A DNA stretch of 64,000 nt from Afipia sp. 1NLS2 (GCF_000178995.1 NZ_ADVZ01000002.1:186001-250000), one strand, 5' to 3'. Counted from the stretch's first letter, positions 33,936 to 43,970 are shown. The notes: generated by a model from the letters alone, not told the origin. Numbers and translations: made by a program.

Positions 33936-36305
33936 ATGAACGGCAAGTCGAAGATTTTCAAACGCGCGATCTGCATGGGCGCGGTCAGTTATCTCGCGCT
34001 GATGATCAATGCTCCTTCGACAGTTCACGCGCAAACTTTGCAATCATCATCGTCCGCGCTCCCTGCCGTCACTGTCGATGCGCCGAAGCCGCAAGCGAAA
34101 CGCCGCGCGGCGGTGCGTCCTTCATCGCGTGTCCGCAGCACATCGAGCAACGTCGCGCGCAACAGGGGCACGGAGCAGGCGGCGCAGGAGAGCGTCGTCG
34201 ATGGCCGTGGCCGCCTCGAGCGCGGCACCGGGCCGGTCGACGGTTATCTTGCTCACCAGAGTGTTTCGGGCACCAAGACTGACACGCCGCTTCTGACAAC
34301 GCCGCAATCGATCTCGGTCGTCACGCAGGATCAGATCGCCGCGCAAGGCGCACAAAGCGTTCAGGATGCGCTTCAATATACGCCCGGCGTATCGCTCCAG
34401 AGCTACGGCGCTAACGCATTCTTCGATGGCTTCAAGATTCGCGGCTTCAACGCGGTGAGCTATCTCGACGGCTTGCGTTTGCCGGCCGACAGCACGACCT
34501 TCGCCATCCCGAAAATCGAAACCTACGGTCTCGAGCGGCTGGAAGTCGTGAAGGGTCCGTCGTCCGGTCTCTACGGCCAGACCGAGCCGGGTGGCTTCCT
34601 CAACATGGTGAGCAAGCGCCCGACGGCGACGACGCACTACGATTTCGAAACGACATTCGGAAACTTCAACTACAAGCAGGGCGCGTTCGACATCGGTGGT
34701 CCGATCGATAAGAACGGCGAGTTCCTGTACCGCATCGTGGGTCTGGGCCGGCTGGCCGACACACAGACCGACTTCATGCAGAACAACATGGCGTTCATTG
34801 CGCCGAGCTTCACATGGCGTCCGACCAACGACACCAGCTTCACGATCCTGTCGCAGTACCAGAAGATCGACAACAAGGGTTACCAGCAATATCTGCCCGG
34901 CCAGGTCACCTTCCTGCCAAATCCGAACGGGCACGTTCCGTACAATACGTATATCGGCGAGCCGGCATTCGATGGTTACAAGTTGGAACAGAAGTCCATT
35001 GGCTATGCGTTCGAGCACCGCTTCGACAACAACCTCCAGTTCCGCCAGAACTTCCGTTACATGGAAGTGGACAACGATCTGCGGTCAGTTCGTTCGGAAG
35101 GCATGGATCCCGCCAATCCGACGCAGCTTGTCGCGCGTTCCTACAATTACGTGAAGGCGCATTCGCAGAACGTCACACTCGACAATCAGTTGCAGGCCGA
35201 TTTCCGCACTGGCCCGGTTACGCACAAGGTGCTGCTCGGTTTTGACTTCCTGCATCAGACAGGTCACGTCGATTATCGAACCCAGGGCAGTCAGGCGTTC
35301 GGCGGCACGTTCCCCAGCATCAACCCTTACAATCCGGTCTATGGCGCAGTTCCAACTCCGTTCGACGCCCTGTCACCGTTCATCCTGAACAACAACAAGA
35401 TCGATCAGGCCGGCCTTTACGCCCAAGATCAGATGAAGCTTGACCGCTGGACGCTGACGCTCACGGGGCGGCAGGATTTCGTCAACACGAGCCTGACCAG
35501 TCTGTCTCCGGCATTTTATCCGCCTCCCAATGAGTATTCGCGCAGCGATTCCGCGCAGACCGGTCGTGTGGGTCTGAACTATTTGTTCGATAACGGCGTG
35601 TCGCCCTACATCAGCTATTCGACGTCGTTCGTGCCGAATACGGGCGCTGCCGCCGGTAGCACAACTCCGTTCAAGCCGACGACAGGCGACGGCAAGGAAA
35701 TCGGCGTCAAGTTCATGCCCAACGGCATGAACCTGATGATGACCGCGGCGCTGTTTGAGATCAATCAGAACGATATTCTGACGGGCAATCCGACGATCTT
35801 CTTTACGAGTTTGCAGACCGACTCGGCGCGTTCGCGCGGCTTCGAGTTCGAGGTGCGCGGAAACGTGACCCGCGAACTGGAAATCATTGGCGGTTACACC
35901 CGGTTGGATACAAAGATCACGAAAAGCCTGGCGCCGGCTGCGGCCAACAATCTCGGCAAACACCTTCAGGCCGCCCCTGAAGATCAGGCATCTCTCTGGG
36001 CCAAATACACATGGTATAACGGCCCAATGGCGGGTTTTGGCCTTGGCGCGGGTGTGCGCTATGTCGGCAAGAGCTGGGGCGACGGACAGAACACGTTCGT
36101 CATCCCCGACCATACGCTCCTCGACGCGGCTGTCAGTTATGACTTCTCCTATCTGCGCCCGGACATGAAAGGCTGGAGCGCGCAGATCACCGCAAAGAAC
36201 CTGACCAACAAGTATTACGTCGAGTCGTGCCTGACTGGTCTGGCCTATTGCGGTCTTGGAACGGCCCGTACGGTTCTGGGCACGCTGCGATACAGCTGGA
36301 AATAA
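33936..36305 (+). CDS. TonB-dependent siderophore receptor (FhuA-like)
   Basis: A 789-residue outer-membrane receptor. A signal peptide ends at VHAQ (about residue 30), and LPAVTVDAP is a likely TonB box. A plug domain follows (about 110-230: TPQSISVVTQDQI, VQDALQYTPGV, RLEVVKGPSS, GGFLNMVSKRP). The 22-strand barrel then ends in an aromatic (YSWK). Plug motifs match the ferrichrome / hydroxamate class (TIGR01783). ATG 33936 is preferred to GTG 33924 because GGGG lies just ahead of it. The PepSY protein gene follows after 12 bases. Confidence 0.93.
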   Translation: MNGKSKIFKRAICMGAVSYLALMINAPSTVHAQTLQSSSSALPAVTVDAPKPQAKRRAAVRPSSRVRSTSSNVARNRGTEQAAQESVVDGRGRLERGTGPVDGYLAHQSVSGTKTDTPLLTTPQSISVVTQDQIAAQGAQSVQDALQYTPGVSLQSYGANAFFDGFKIRGFNAVSYLDGLRLPADSTTFAIPKIETYGLERLEVVKGPSSGLYGQTEPGGFLNMVSKRPTATTHYDFETTFGNFNYKQGAFDIGGPIDKNGEFLYRIVGLGRLADTQTDFMQNNMAFIAPSFTWRPTNDTSFTILSQYQKIDNKGYQQYLPGQVTFLPNPNGHVPYNTYIGEPAFDGYKLEQKSIGYAFEHRFDNNLQFRQNFRYMEVDNDLRSVRSEGMDPANPTQLVARSYNYVKAHSQNVTLDNQLQADFRTGPVTHKVLLGFDFLHQTGHVDYRTQGSQAFGGTFPSINPYNPVYGAVPTPFDALSPFILNNNKIDQAGLYAQDQMKLDRWTLTLTGRQDFVNTSLTSLSPAFYPPPNEYSRSDSAQTGRVGLNYLFDNGVSPYISYSTSFVPNTGAAAGSTTPFKPTTGDGKEIGVKFMPNGMNLMMTAALFEINQNDILTGNPTIFFTSLQTDSARSRGFEFEVRGNVTRELEIIGGYTRLDTKITKSLAPAAANNLGKHLQAAPEDQASLWAKYTWYNGPMAGFGLGAGVRYVGKSWGDGQNTFVIPDHTLLDAAVSYDFSYLRPDMKGWSAQITAKNLTNKYYVESCLTGLAYCGLGTARTVLGTLRYSWK

Positions 36306-36317
36306 AAGGAGTCCAAA

Positions 36318-37472
36318 TTGGCGGCGAGCAAGTCACTGCGGCGGTGGGGATGGGTGCACAAATGGTCGAGCATCATTTGCACGGCCTTCATGCTGCTGTT
36401 GTGCGTGACGGGCCTGCCGCTGATCTTCCACGAGGAGATCGATGACGTCCTGCATTCGCAGGTGAAGGCGGCGGATGTGCCTGCGGGCACGCCGCTTGCC
36501 AACCTCGACGATGTCGTCGCGGCGGTGAAGGCGCAGAAGCGGGACATGGTGCCGCATTTCCTGATCTGGGATCGCGACGATCCGAACGCATTGATGGTAA
36601 GCGTCGGCAAGACCATCGATGCCGATCCGTCAAAGAACACGCTCGCGCGCGTGGATGCGCATACGGCGAAATATCTCGACGCGCCGGATGTCACCGGCCG
36701 TTTCACCTACATCATGCTGAAGCTGCACACCGATATGTTTGCCGGTCTGCCGGGCAAATTGTTTTTGGGCTTCATGGGCATCCTGTTCTGCGTGGCGATC
36801 ATTTCCGGCATCGTGGTCTATGCGCCGTCGATGCGGAAACTCGACTTCGGCACTTACCGGCGCGAGCGGAAGCGGGTGGTGCGCTGGCTCGATGTGCACA
36901 ATCTCGCGGGCATTCTTTTGGTGATGTGGACGCTGGTCGTCGGCTTCACCGGCGTCATCAACACCTGGGCCGATCTCGTCATCAAGTACTGGCAGTTCGA
37001 TCAGCTCGCGGCGATGACGGCGCAATACAAGGATCGTCCCGTCGTCATGAACCCGGCCTCGATCAACGAAGCGGTGAAGGTTGCGATCAAGGCCGAGCCG
37101 GACATGAAGCCGTCCTTCGTTGCGTTTCCGGGCACGATCTTCAGCAGCAAGAGCCATTATGCCGTGTTCATGCGCGGCGACACGCCTTTGACATCGCGTC
37201 TCTTGAAGCCCGCGCTGATCGATGCGCAGACCGGCGCGATGACGGACAGCCGTGACATGCCCTGGTACGTCTCGACGCTGCTCTTGTCGCAGCCGCTGCA
37301 TTTCGGCGATTACGGCGGCATGCCGTTGAAGATCCTCTGGGCGATCCTCGACGTCATCACCATCGTGCTTCTGGTCACGGGACTTTATATCTGGCTGCGG
37401 CGACGAAAATCGGGTGTTTCCATCGAGCGCTCCGTCGCGAGCGTCTCGGCACTGGAGCCGCAGACGCCATGA
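36318..37472 (+). CDS. PepSY-associated TM helix protein (putative siderophore reductase)
   Basis: A 384-residue membrane protein with four helices (about 18-36, 145-168, 190-212 and 340-362) and PepSY-type periplasmic loops. The His pattern (WVHKWSS, HEEI, LHTDMF, DVHNLAG, LHFGDYGG) suggests haem binding. Proteins of this family beside TonB receptors are thought to reduce ferric siderophores in the periplasm. The start is TTG 36318, six bases after AGGAG. Its stop overlaps the next gene as ATGA. Confidence 0.88.
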   Translation: MAASKSLRRWGWVHKWSSIICTAFMLLLCVTGLPLIFHEEIDDVLHSQVKAADVPAGTPLANLDDVVAAVKAQKRDMVPHFLIWDRDDPNALMVSVGKTIDADPSKNTLARVDAHTAKYLDAPDVTGRFTYIMLKLHTDMFAGLPGKLFLGFMGILFCVAIISGIVVYAPSMRKLDFGTYRRERKRVVRWLDVHNLAGILLVMWTLVVGFTGVINTWADLVIKYWQFDQLAAMTAQYKDRPVVMNPASINEAVKVAIKAEPDMKPSFVAFPGTIFSSKSHYAVFMRGDTPLTSRLLKPALIDAQTGAMTDSRDMPWYVSTLLLSQPLHFGDYGGMPLKILWAILDVITIVLLVTGLYIWLRRRKSGVSIERSVASVSALEPQTP

Positions 37473-37678
37473 GTGGACGCAGCGTTTTTCCCAAGCATCG
37501 CACGCTCGGGCAGATTTTCGCGGTCCCGGCGCTCATCGGTGTCATGAGCATCGTCGGTCTGGTGGCCGCGCTGGTCGGCGATGGCGTGTGGGACGGGTTG
37601 TCGTGGCTGATGCTACTCACGCCGGTCGTCATCTACGCGGCCTGCATTTATATTCCGCGCCGTCCGAAAGCGCGCTGA
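37469..37678 (+). CDS. small two-helix membrane protein of the iron-uptake unit
   Basis: A 69-residue protein with a basic N-terminus and two hydrophobic helices (about 15-36 and 42-60), ending in RRPKAR. The ATG overlaps the PepSY gene stop. The TonB receptor / PepSY / small membrane protein order recurs in many proteobacteria, which supports a joint role in siderophore handling, but the activity of this protein is unknown. Confidence 0.75.
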   Translation: MSGRSVFPKHRTLGQIFAVPALIGVMSIVGLVAALVGDGVWDGLSWLMLLTPVVIYAACIYIPRRPKAR

Positions 37679-37707
37679 CCGGCGGAGAGCCGGTGGGCGA
37701 GCGCGAT

Positions 37708-38199
37708 CTATCGTCGCAACCGCCGCGTCCGGGCCGGTGGGGGCGGGACAGTGTCGGCAACGCTGTCGGCGTTGTTCTTGACGTTATCCTTAACCTGAAG
37801 GAGCACGTCGAGCGCGGTCTGGATCGCGGCCGTGGATGTTTCGCGCAGCGCCTCGGAGGCGATAGAATCGCGAAGGCTGTCGAGATCGTCGACGAGCCGC
37901 CGTCCCATATCGGTCAAATATAGTTGATTGGCCCGCCGGTCGGTGGGGTGAGGACGGCGTTCAAGAAGGCCTTGATCGACAAGGCGATCCAGCAACCGCA
38001 CCAGCGATATAGGCTGCAATTCCATCACTTCCGCGAGATCGACCTGCGACAACCCTTCCTGCTGACGCAATCGAAAGAGCACGATCCATTGGGCGCGCGT
38101 GGTCCCGCGGCTCTTCGCGCGGTGTTCGATATAATTGCGCAGCAGCCGGGAAGATTCGACGAGCTGTGTGATGAACTGCCGTTTGAGATCGAGTGACAT
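37708..38199 (-). CDS. MarR family transcriptional regulator
   Basis: A 163-residue winged-helix regulator. The recognition-helix region LSQVDLAEVMELQPISLVRLLDRL and the wing ERRPHPTDRR are typical of MarR. The C-terminal dimer helix runs to about 150 and ends with a Pro/Arg tail. It is divergent from the RND efflux operon and very likely controls it; an inverted repeat lies in the gap. Phenolic or cationic drugs are usual ligands in the family. Confidence 0.9.
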   Translation of the reverse strand: MSLDLKRQFITQLVESSRLLRNYIEHRAKSRGTTRAQWIVLFRLRQQEGLSQVDLAEVMELQPISLVRLLDRLVDQGLLERRPHPTDRRANQLYLTDMGRRLVDDLDSLRDSIASEALRETSTAAIQTALDVLLQVKDNVKNNADSVADTVPPPPARTRRLRR

Positions 38200-38259
38200 G
38201 GACGCTGGACCGTGACGGTTGCCATGACCAGGGGGCGGTTTGGTCTGACGAAGAGTTCA

Positions 38260-38294
38260 TTAGCATGTCATGATATTAAGTGCTTGCATACTAA
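38260..38294. promoter_or_regulatory. candidate operator between marR and the RND operon
   Basis: TTAGCATG at 38260-38267 and CATACTAA at 38287-38294 form an inverted repeat with one mismatch and a 19-base spacer, in the AT-rich middle of the divergent gap. It suits a MarR dimer pair controlling both directions. Confidence 0.4.
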
Positions 38295-38348
38295 ATAATC
38301 GCAGTCATATGAGTAATATGTAAGAGTATCGGGTTTACGAGAGACGGA

Positions 38349-39497
38349 ATGACGAAGCCTGGAATGCCTCGCTGGGGATTTTTGCTGATTGCGCTGGTGG
38401 CTGTCGGCGCGCTGGCCGCCGCTTGGCGTGGCCTTGGTTCGCACAAGCCTAAGGCAGGTCCGCCGCCAGCGGTTCCGGTGACGATCGCCCCGGTCGAGAA
38501 GGCGGATTTCCCGGTCTATCTGTCGGGCCTTGGAACCGTGCAGGGTTTCAACACCGTGCAGGTCCGCACGCGCGTCGATGGCGAGATCACGCAGATCGTT
38601 TTCAAGGAAGGGCAGTTCGTCAAGGAAGGCGATCTCCTGGCGCAGATCGATCCGCGCCCGTTCCAGGCGACGCTCGACGCAGCGAAGGCCAAGAAGGTGC
38701 AGGACGAGGCGACGCTTAACAACGCCAAGCTCGATCTCGCCCGCTCGACCAAGCTCGGCGAGTTCGCGACCCGCCAGACTGTGGACACCCAGAACGCCAA
38801 TGTCGCGCAACTCACCGCGCAGATCGCAGGCGATCAGGCCGCGATCGACAACGCGCAGACGCAGCTCGATTACACCAGTATCCGTGCGCCGATCGCCGGC
38901 GTCACCGGCATCCGCATGGTCGATGTCGGCAATATCGTCACCGCGGCGGCGCAGACGGCGATCGTGTCCATCGCGCAGGTCGAACCGATCTCCGTGATCT
39001 TCACCGCGCCCGAGCAGCAACTGCCCGCCATCGCGGCTGCGATGAAGCGCGGCCCGCTCAAGGTCATCGCCTATACGACAGATGGGCGGAAGCAACTCTC
39101 GGAGGGCATGCTGGCGCTCATCAACAATCAGGTGGATTCCACCAGTGGAACCATCCGCCTGAAAGCGACGTTCGACAACAAGGATCATGCGCTGTGGCCG
39201 GGATTGTCGGTTTCCACGCGCCTTCTGATCGAGACGGTCAAGGATGCCACTGTCGTGCCTGAGGATGCCGTGCAGCACGGTCCCGATGGGCTGTTCGCCT
39301 TCGCAGTCGGCGAGGGCAACAAGGCCGTGGTGCGGCCGATCAAGGTCCGGGAAACCGGCAACGGCAAAAGCCTGATCGACAGCGGCCTTGCGCCGGGCGA
39401 AGAGGTGGTGACGCGCGGCCAATACCGGGTTCAGGCGGGATCGCTTCTGGCCACGAAGGTTGCTGGCTCCGGCGACAACGAACCGAAAGCTGATTGA
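38349..39497 (+). CDS. RND efflux periplasmic adaptor subunit (MdtA-like)
   Basis: A 382-residue membrane fusion protein. An N-terminal anchor helix (about 9-25) is followed by the lipoyl half VRTRVDGEI, a coiled-coil hairpin (about 105-170), and the second lipoyl half IRAPIAGVTGIRMVD. A beta-barrel and a membrane-proximal domain complete it. It links the inner-membrane pump, encoded directly downstream, to an outer-membrane channel. The stop overlaps the TTG/ATG region of the pump gene. No outer-membrane factor gene is nearby. Confidence 0.93.
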   Translation: MTKPGMPRWGFLLIALVAVGALAAAWRGLGSHKPKAGPPPAVPVTIAPVEKADFPVYLSGLGTVQGFNTVQVRTRVDGEITQIVFKEGQFVKEGDLLAQIDPRPFQATLDAAKAKKVQDEATLNNAKLDLARSTKLGEFATRQTVDTQNANVAQLTAQIAGDQAAIDNAQTQLDYTSIRAPIAGVTGIRMVDVGNIVTAAAQTAIVSIAQVEPISVIFTAPEQQLPAIAAAMKRGPLKVIAYTTDGRKQLSEGMLALINNQVDSTSGTIRLKATFDNKDHALWPGLSVSTRLLIETVKDATVVPEDAVQHGPDGLFAFAVGEGNKAVVRPIKVRETGNGKSLIDSGLAPGEEVVTRGQYRVQAGSLLATKVAGSGDNEPKAD

Positions 39498-39499
39498 TC

Positions 39500-42400
39500 A
39501 TGGCTTACGGCGGCGTTTCGGCTCCTTTCATCCGCTACCCCATCGCAACCTCGTTGCTGATGGTCGGCGTGCTGTTCGTCGGTCTCGTGGCGTATCCGTC
39601 GCTGCCGATCGCGCCTCTGCCGCAGGTCGATTTTCCGACCATTCAGGTCTCGGCGAGCCTGCCGGGCGCCAGTCCTGAAACGATGGCGTCGTCGGTCGCC
39701 CAGCCGCTCGAGCGGCAGTTCGCGCAGATTCCGGGCGTCGCGCAGTTGACCTCGACGAGCTCGCTCGGCTCGACGGCGGTGACGATCCAGTTCGATCTCA
39801 ATCGCAATATCGATGGTGCGGCGAATGACGTACAGGCGGCAATCAATGCCGCGGGCGGCCAGTTGCCGAAAAGTCTTCCCAGTCCGCCGACCTATCGCAA
39901 GGTCAATCCGGCGGATGCCCCGATCATGATCCTGTCGGCGACCTCCGAGACGATGCCGCTGATCGAGGTCAATGACGCGGTCGACAGCCAGCTCGCTCAG
40001 CAACTCAGCCAGATCACCGGCGTCGCCCAGGTCACCATCGGCGGCCAGCAGAAGCCTGCGATCCGCGTGCAGATCGATCCGGCGAAGCTTGTCGCGAAGG
40101 GGCTCGGTCTGGAAGACGTGCGCGCGCAACTGGTGCAGACCACGGTCGACAGTCCGAAGGGCAACATCGACGGCAAGACCCGCAGCTACACGATCTACGC
40201 CAACGACCAGTTGCCGGCGTCGAAAGACTGGAACGACGTTATTATTGCCTATCGCAATGGCGGCCCGCTGCGCATCCGCGATATCGGGCAGGCGGTGTCC
40301 GGGCCCGAGGACATGAAGCAGGCGGCGTGGGCGAACGGCAAGCGCGGCGTGTTCCTCGTCGTCTTCAAGCAGCCCGGCGCCAACGTCATCGAGACGGTCG
40401 ACAAGATCAAGGCGCAGTTGCCGCGGCTTGAGAAAGCCATTCCGCCGGCGGTCAAGATTCATATCATGAGCGACCGCACCACGACCATCCGTGCGGCGGT
40501 GGAGGACGTGCAGTTCACGCTGCTCCTGACCATCGCTCTCGTGGTGATGGTCATCTTCATCTTCCTGCGCAGTTTCTGGGCGACCGTGATCCCGAGCGTC
40601 ACGGTGCCGCTGGCACTCTTGGGCGCCTGCGCGCTGATGTGGATGGCGGGTTATACGCTCGACAATTTGTCACTCATGGCGCTCACCATCGCGGTCGGTT
40701 TCGTGGTCGACGACGCCATCGTGATGCTGGAGAACATTTCGCGTTACGTGGAGAAGGGGGAGGACCCGTATCGGGCCGCACTGAAGGGCGCGAGCGAGAT
40801 CGGCTTCACCATCGTGTCGATTAGCGTGTCGCTGGTCGCGGTGCTGATCCCGCTCTTGTTGATGGGCGGCATCATCGGGCGCCTGTTCCGCGAATTCGCG
40901 GTAACGCTGGCGATGACGATTTTCGTCTCCATGATCGTGTCGCTGACGTTGACGCCGATGATGGCGTCCCGCTTCCTGCAACCGCACCAGGAGCACCAGC
41001 AGCACGGCAAGTTCTACCAGTGGAGCGAGCGCATGTTCGACGGCATGCTCTATTGGTACGAGCGTGGCCTGAACGTGGTGATGCGCTGGCGCTTCACCAC
41101 GCTGATGGTGTTCTTCGCGACGCTGGCGCTGTCCGTGATCCTGTTCATCGCGATCCCGAAGGGCTTTTTCCCGCAGCAGGATAACGGCCTGCTGACCGGC
41201 GCCTCGCAGGCCGCGCAGGACATTTCCTTCGCCGACATGAAGCGCAAGCAGGAAGAACTCGGCAAGATCGTGATGGACGATCCGGATGTCTACAGCGTCG
41301 CGATGGCAATCGGCGGCGGCGGCAGCGCGCTGAACACCGGCCGTCTTTATATTACGCTGAAGCCGCGGAACGAACGGACGGCGCTTGCGCCGCAGATCAT
41401 CGCGCGCATTCGCGCCAAGGCCGAAAAGGTGGAAGGCGCCAAACTCTATCTGCAGGCGTCGCAGGACGTGCGCCTCGGCGGCCGCGCCACCCGCACGCAG
41501 TTCGAATACACGTTGCAGGACGCCAACCTTGCAGAACTGAACGAGTGGGCGCCGAAGATCCTGGCGAAGATGGAGACGTTGCCGCAACTGCGCGACGTCG
41601 CGACCGACCAGCAGACCAAGGGCACCACGCTGACGCTGACCATCGACCGCGATACGGCGTCGCGCTACGGCATCTCGCCGCAATTGATCGACGACACATT
41701 ATATGACGCATTCGGCCAACGTCAGGTCGCGCAGTATTTCACCCAGCTCAACAGCTACCATGTGGTGATGGAAATCCTGCCGGAGATGCAGGGCGATCTG
41801 GATAGCCTCCAGAAAATCTACATCAAATCGCCGACGACGGGCGATCAGGTGCCGCTCTCGACCTTCGTGCGCTGGACCACCGATCCGGTGCGGCCGCTGT
41901 CGATCAGCCATCAGGGACAATTCCCGGCGATCACCATCAGCTTCAACCTCGCGCAAGGCGTTGCGCTGGGGCAGGCGACCGACGCGGTGCAGAAGGCGGT
42001 GGCCGAACTCGGCGTGCCGGGCACGTTGAACGGCAGCTTCCAGGGCACCGCGCAGGCGTTCCAGCAATCGCTCGGCACCATTCCGCTCTTGATCTTCGCG
42101 GCGCTCATCGTGGTGTATCTCATCCTCGGCATTCTCTACGAGAGCTACATCCACCCGATCACCATTCTATCGACGCTGCCCTCGGCGGGTGTCGGCGCGC
42201 TCGCGACGCTGATGATCTTCGGCTACGACTTCAGCCTCATTGCGCTGATCGGCATCGTGCTTCTGATCGGCATCGTGAAGAAGAACGGCATCATGCTGGT
42301 GGACTTCGCGATCGTGGCCGAGCGCGACGAGCATTTGACGCCGGAAGAAGCGATCCACAAGGCGGCGCTGCTGCGTTTCCGCCCGATCATGATGACGACG

Positions 42401-42649
42401 ATGGCTGCATTGCTCGGCGGTGTGCCGCTGATGCTGGGCCACGGCACCGGTTCGGAAATCCGCCAGCCGCTTGGCTACGCCATGGTCGGCGGCCTGCTTG
42501 TCAGTCAGGTGCTGACATTGTTCACGACGCCGGTGATCTATCTTTACCTCGATCGCCTGTCGAACTGGATGTCGCAGTTCGGGCGCGGAACGCCGTCCGA
42601 CAGCGATCATTCCGAGCCGCCGAGCGCGGTGTCGGAGGCGGCGGAGTAG
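39500..42649 (+). CDS. RND multidrug efflux permease (MdtB/MdtC-like)
   Basis: A 1049-residue proton-driven pump with twelve helices and two large periplasmic loops. The proton-relay DD pair lies in VGFVVDDAIVMLENI (helix 4). The porter-domain motif GVAQVTIGGQQ and the docking segments match the AcrB/MdtB superfamily. The C-terminal tail is Ser/Glu-rich. ATG 39500 is used although a TTG at 39494 overlaps the adaptor stop. It is controlled with the adaptor, probably by the divergent MarR regulator. Confidence 0.95.
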   Translation: MAYGGVSAPFIRYPIATSLLMVGVLFVGLVAYPSLPIAPLPQVDFPTIQVSASLPGASPETMASSVAQPLERQFAQIPGVAQLTSTSSLGSTAVTIQFDLNRNIDGAANDVQAAINAAGGQLPKSLPSPPTYRKVNPADAPIMILSATSETMPLIEVNDAVDSQLAQQLSQITGVAQVTIGGQQKPAIRVQIDPAKLVAKGLGLEDVRAQLVQTTVDSPKGNIDGKTRSYTIYANDQLPASKDWNDVIIAYRNGGPLRIRDIGQAVSGPEDMKQAAWANGKRGVFLVVFKQPGANVIETVDKIKAQLPRLEKAIPPAVKIHIMSDRTTTIRAAVEDVQFTLLLTIALVVMVIFIFLRSFWATVIPSVTVPLALLGACALMWMAGYTLDNLSLMALTIAVGFVVDDAIVMLENISRYVEKGEDPYRAALKGASEIGFTIVSISVSLVAVLIPLLLMGGIIGRLFREFAVTLAMTIFVSMIVSLTLTPMMASRFLQPHQEHQQHGKFYQWSERMFDGMLYWYERGLNVVMRWRFTTLMVFFATLALSVILFIAIPKGFFPQQDNGLLTGASQAAQDISFADMKRKQEELGKIVMDDPDVYSVAMAIGGGGSALNTGRLYITLKPRNERTALAPQIIARIRAKAEKVEGAKLYLQASQDVRLGGRATRTQFEYTLQDANLAELNEWAPKILAKMETLPQLRDVATDQQTKGTTLTLTIDRDTASRYGISPQLIDDTLYDAFGQRQVAQYFTQLNSYHVVMEILPEMQGDLDSLQKIYIKSPTTGDQVPLSTFVRWTTDPVRPLSISHQGQFPAITISFNLAQGVALGQATDAVQKAVAELGVPGTLNGSFQGTAQAFQQSLGTIPLLIFAALIVVYLILGILYESYIHPITILSTLPSAGVGALATLMIFGYDFSLIALIGIVLLIGIVKKNGIMLVDFAIVAERDEHLTPEEAIHKAALLRFRPIMMTTMAALLGGVPLMLGHGTGSEIRQPLGYAMVGGLLVSQVLTLFTTPVIYLYLDRLSNWMSQFGRGTPSDSDHSEPPSAVSEAAE

Positions 42650-42671
42650 TAGGGCTTACCCGCGCAAGCCG

Positions 42672-43934
42672 TCAGATCTTGCGGAAGATCACGCTGGCGT
42701 TGACGCCGCCGAAGCCGAACCCGTTTGAAAGCACATGATCGATCTTCATTTCGCGGGCTTGTCCGCGGATGAGGTCGACGCCTTGCGCCGCATCGTCGGG
42801 ATCGTCGAGATTCAACGTGGCGGGCGCGGTCTGGTCGCGCAGCGACAGCACCGAATAGATCGCCTCGAGGCCACCAGCGGCGCCGAGCAGATGGCCGGTC
42901 GCCGATTTGGTCGAACTCACCGCCACGCTGTTGTTGGTCCCGAACACCGATTTGATTGCGGCCAGTTCGCCGAGATCGCCCACCGGAGTCGAAGTGGCGT
43001 GGGCGTTGAGATACTGGATCTGCGACGGATCAAGCCCCGCCTGTTGCAGCGCCTGCACGACAGCGCGGCGCGCGCCATCGCCATCTTCGGGACCTGATGT
43101 CATGTGGTAGGCGTCGGCGCTGGTGCCGTAGCCGATCAGCTCCGCGATCGGTTTAGCTCCGCGCGCGAGTGCATGCTCCAGTTCTTCGATCACGAGAAGA
43201 CCCGCGCCTTCGCCCATCACGAAACCGTCGCGTGCCTTGTCGAACGGGCGCGAGGCACGCTCGGGCGTGTCGTTGAAACCGGAGGAGAGTGCGCGCGCCG
43301 CAGCGAAGCCGCCAAGCGCGGTGCGCTCTACGCAGGCTTCCGCGCCGCCCGCCAGCGCGATGTCGGCTTCGCCCGCGCGGATGATCCGCGCGGCATCGCC
43401 GATCGCCTGCACACCGGCGGCACAGGCCGTCACCGGTGCGCCCAGCGCGCCCTTGAAGCCATGCTTGATCGACACCTGACCGGCAGCGAGATTGACGAGG
43501 AAGGAGGGAACGGTGAAGGGCGACAGCCGCCGCACGCCGCGCGAATCCGCAAGCCGCACGGAATCGGCAATGGCCGGGAAGCCGCCGACGCCGGAACCGA
43601 TGATGGTCGCGGTCCGTGTGCGGTCCTTTTCCTCGGCCGGGTGCCAGTTCGCCTGCGCCACTGCTTCCTCAGCTGCGAGCAGCGCGAACAGGATGAAGCG
43701 GTCCATCTTCTTCTGGTCTTTGACCGGAGCCGCGCAGCTCGGATCGAAGCCGGCTTCCGGGTCCTCGGTGGTGTCCGGCACGAGGCCCGCCACCTTGCAG
43801 GGCAGGTCGGCGCAGGCTTCCTCGGGCAGGCGGCGAATGCCTGATTTTCCGGCGGTCAGCCGTGACCAGTTGGTTTCCACGCCGCAACCCAGCGGGGACA
43901 CCGCACCCATACCCGTAACAACAATCCGTCGCAT
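42672..43934 (-). CDS. fabF: beta-ketoacyl-ACP synthase II (stand-alone FabF)
   Basis: A 420-residue ketosynthase with the full catalytic set: Cys in TACAAGVQA, His in NAHATSTPVGD, Lys in SSTKSATGH and the second His in TGHLLGAAG. It elongates acyl-ACP in fatty-acid synthesis. It stands alone, convergent with the RND pump and away from any acyl carrier or reductase gene. It is more like housekeeping FabF than the two acpXL-operon ketosynthases. Its special role is unknown. Confidence 0.93.
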   Translation of the reverse strand: MRRIVVTGMGAVSPLGCGVETNWSRLTAGKSGIRRLPEEACADLPCKVAGLVPDTTEDPEAGFDPSCAAPVKDQKKMDRFILFALLAAEEAVAQANWHPAEEKDRTRTATIIGSGVGGFPAIADSVRLADSRGVRRLSPFTVPSFLVNLAAGQVSIKHGFKGALGAPVTACAAGVQAIGDAARIIRAGEADIALAGGAEACVERTALGGFAAARALSSGFNDTPERASRPFDKARDGFVMGEGAGLLVIEELEHALARGAKPIAELIGYGTSADAYHMTSGPEDGDGARRAVVQALQQAGLDPSQIQYLNAHATSTPVGDLGELAAIKSVFGTNNSVAVSSTKSATGHLLGAAGGLEAIYSVLSLRDQTAPATLNLDDPDDAAQGVDLIRGQAREMKIDHVLSNGFGFGGVNASVIFRKI

Positions 43935-43970
43935 CGTCCTGCCTTGCCGGAGAAATCTGTCGGTACAGAC

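Noticed and set aside
31953-38200. A recent genomic island
   Set aside because: The region looks accessory and partly AT-richer, but there is no integrase, transposase or direct-repeat boundary, and the nearby tRNA-Gln is not followed by a repeated 3' end in the window.
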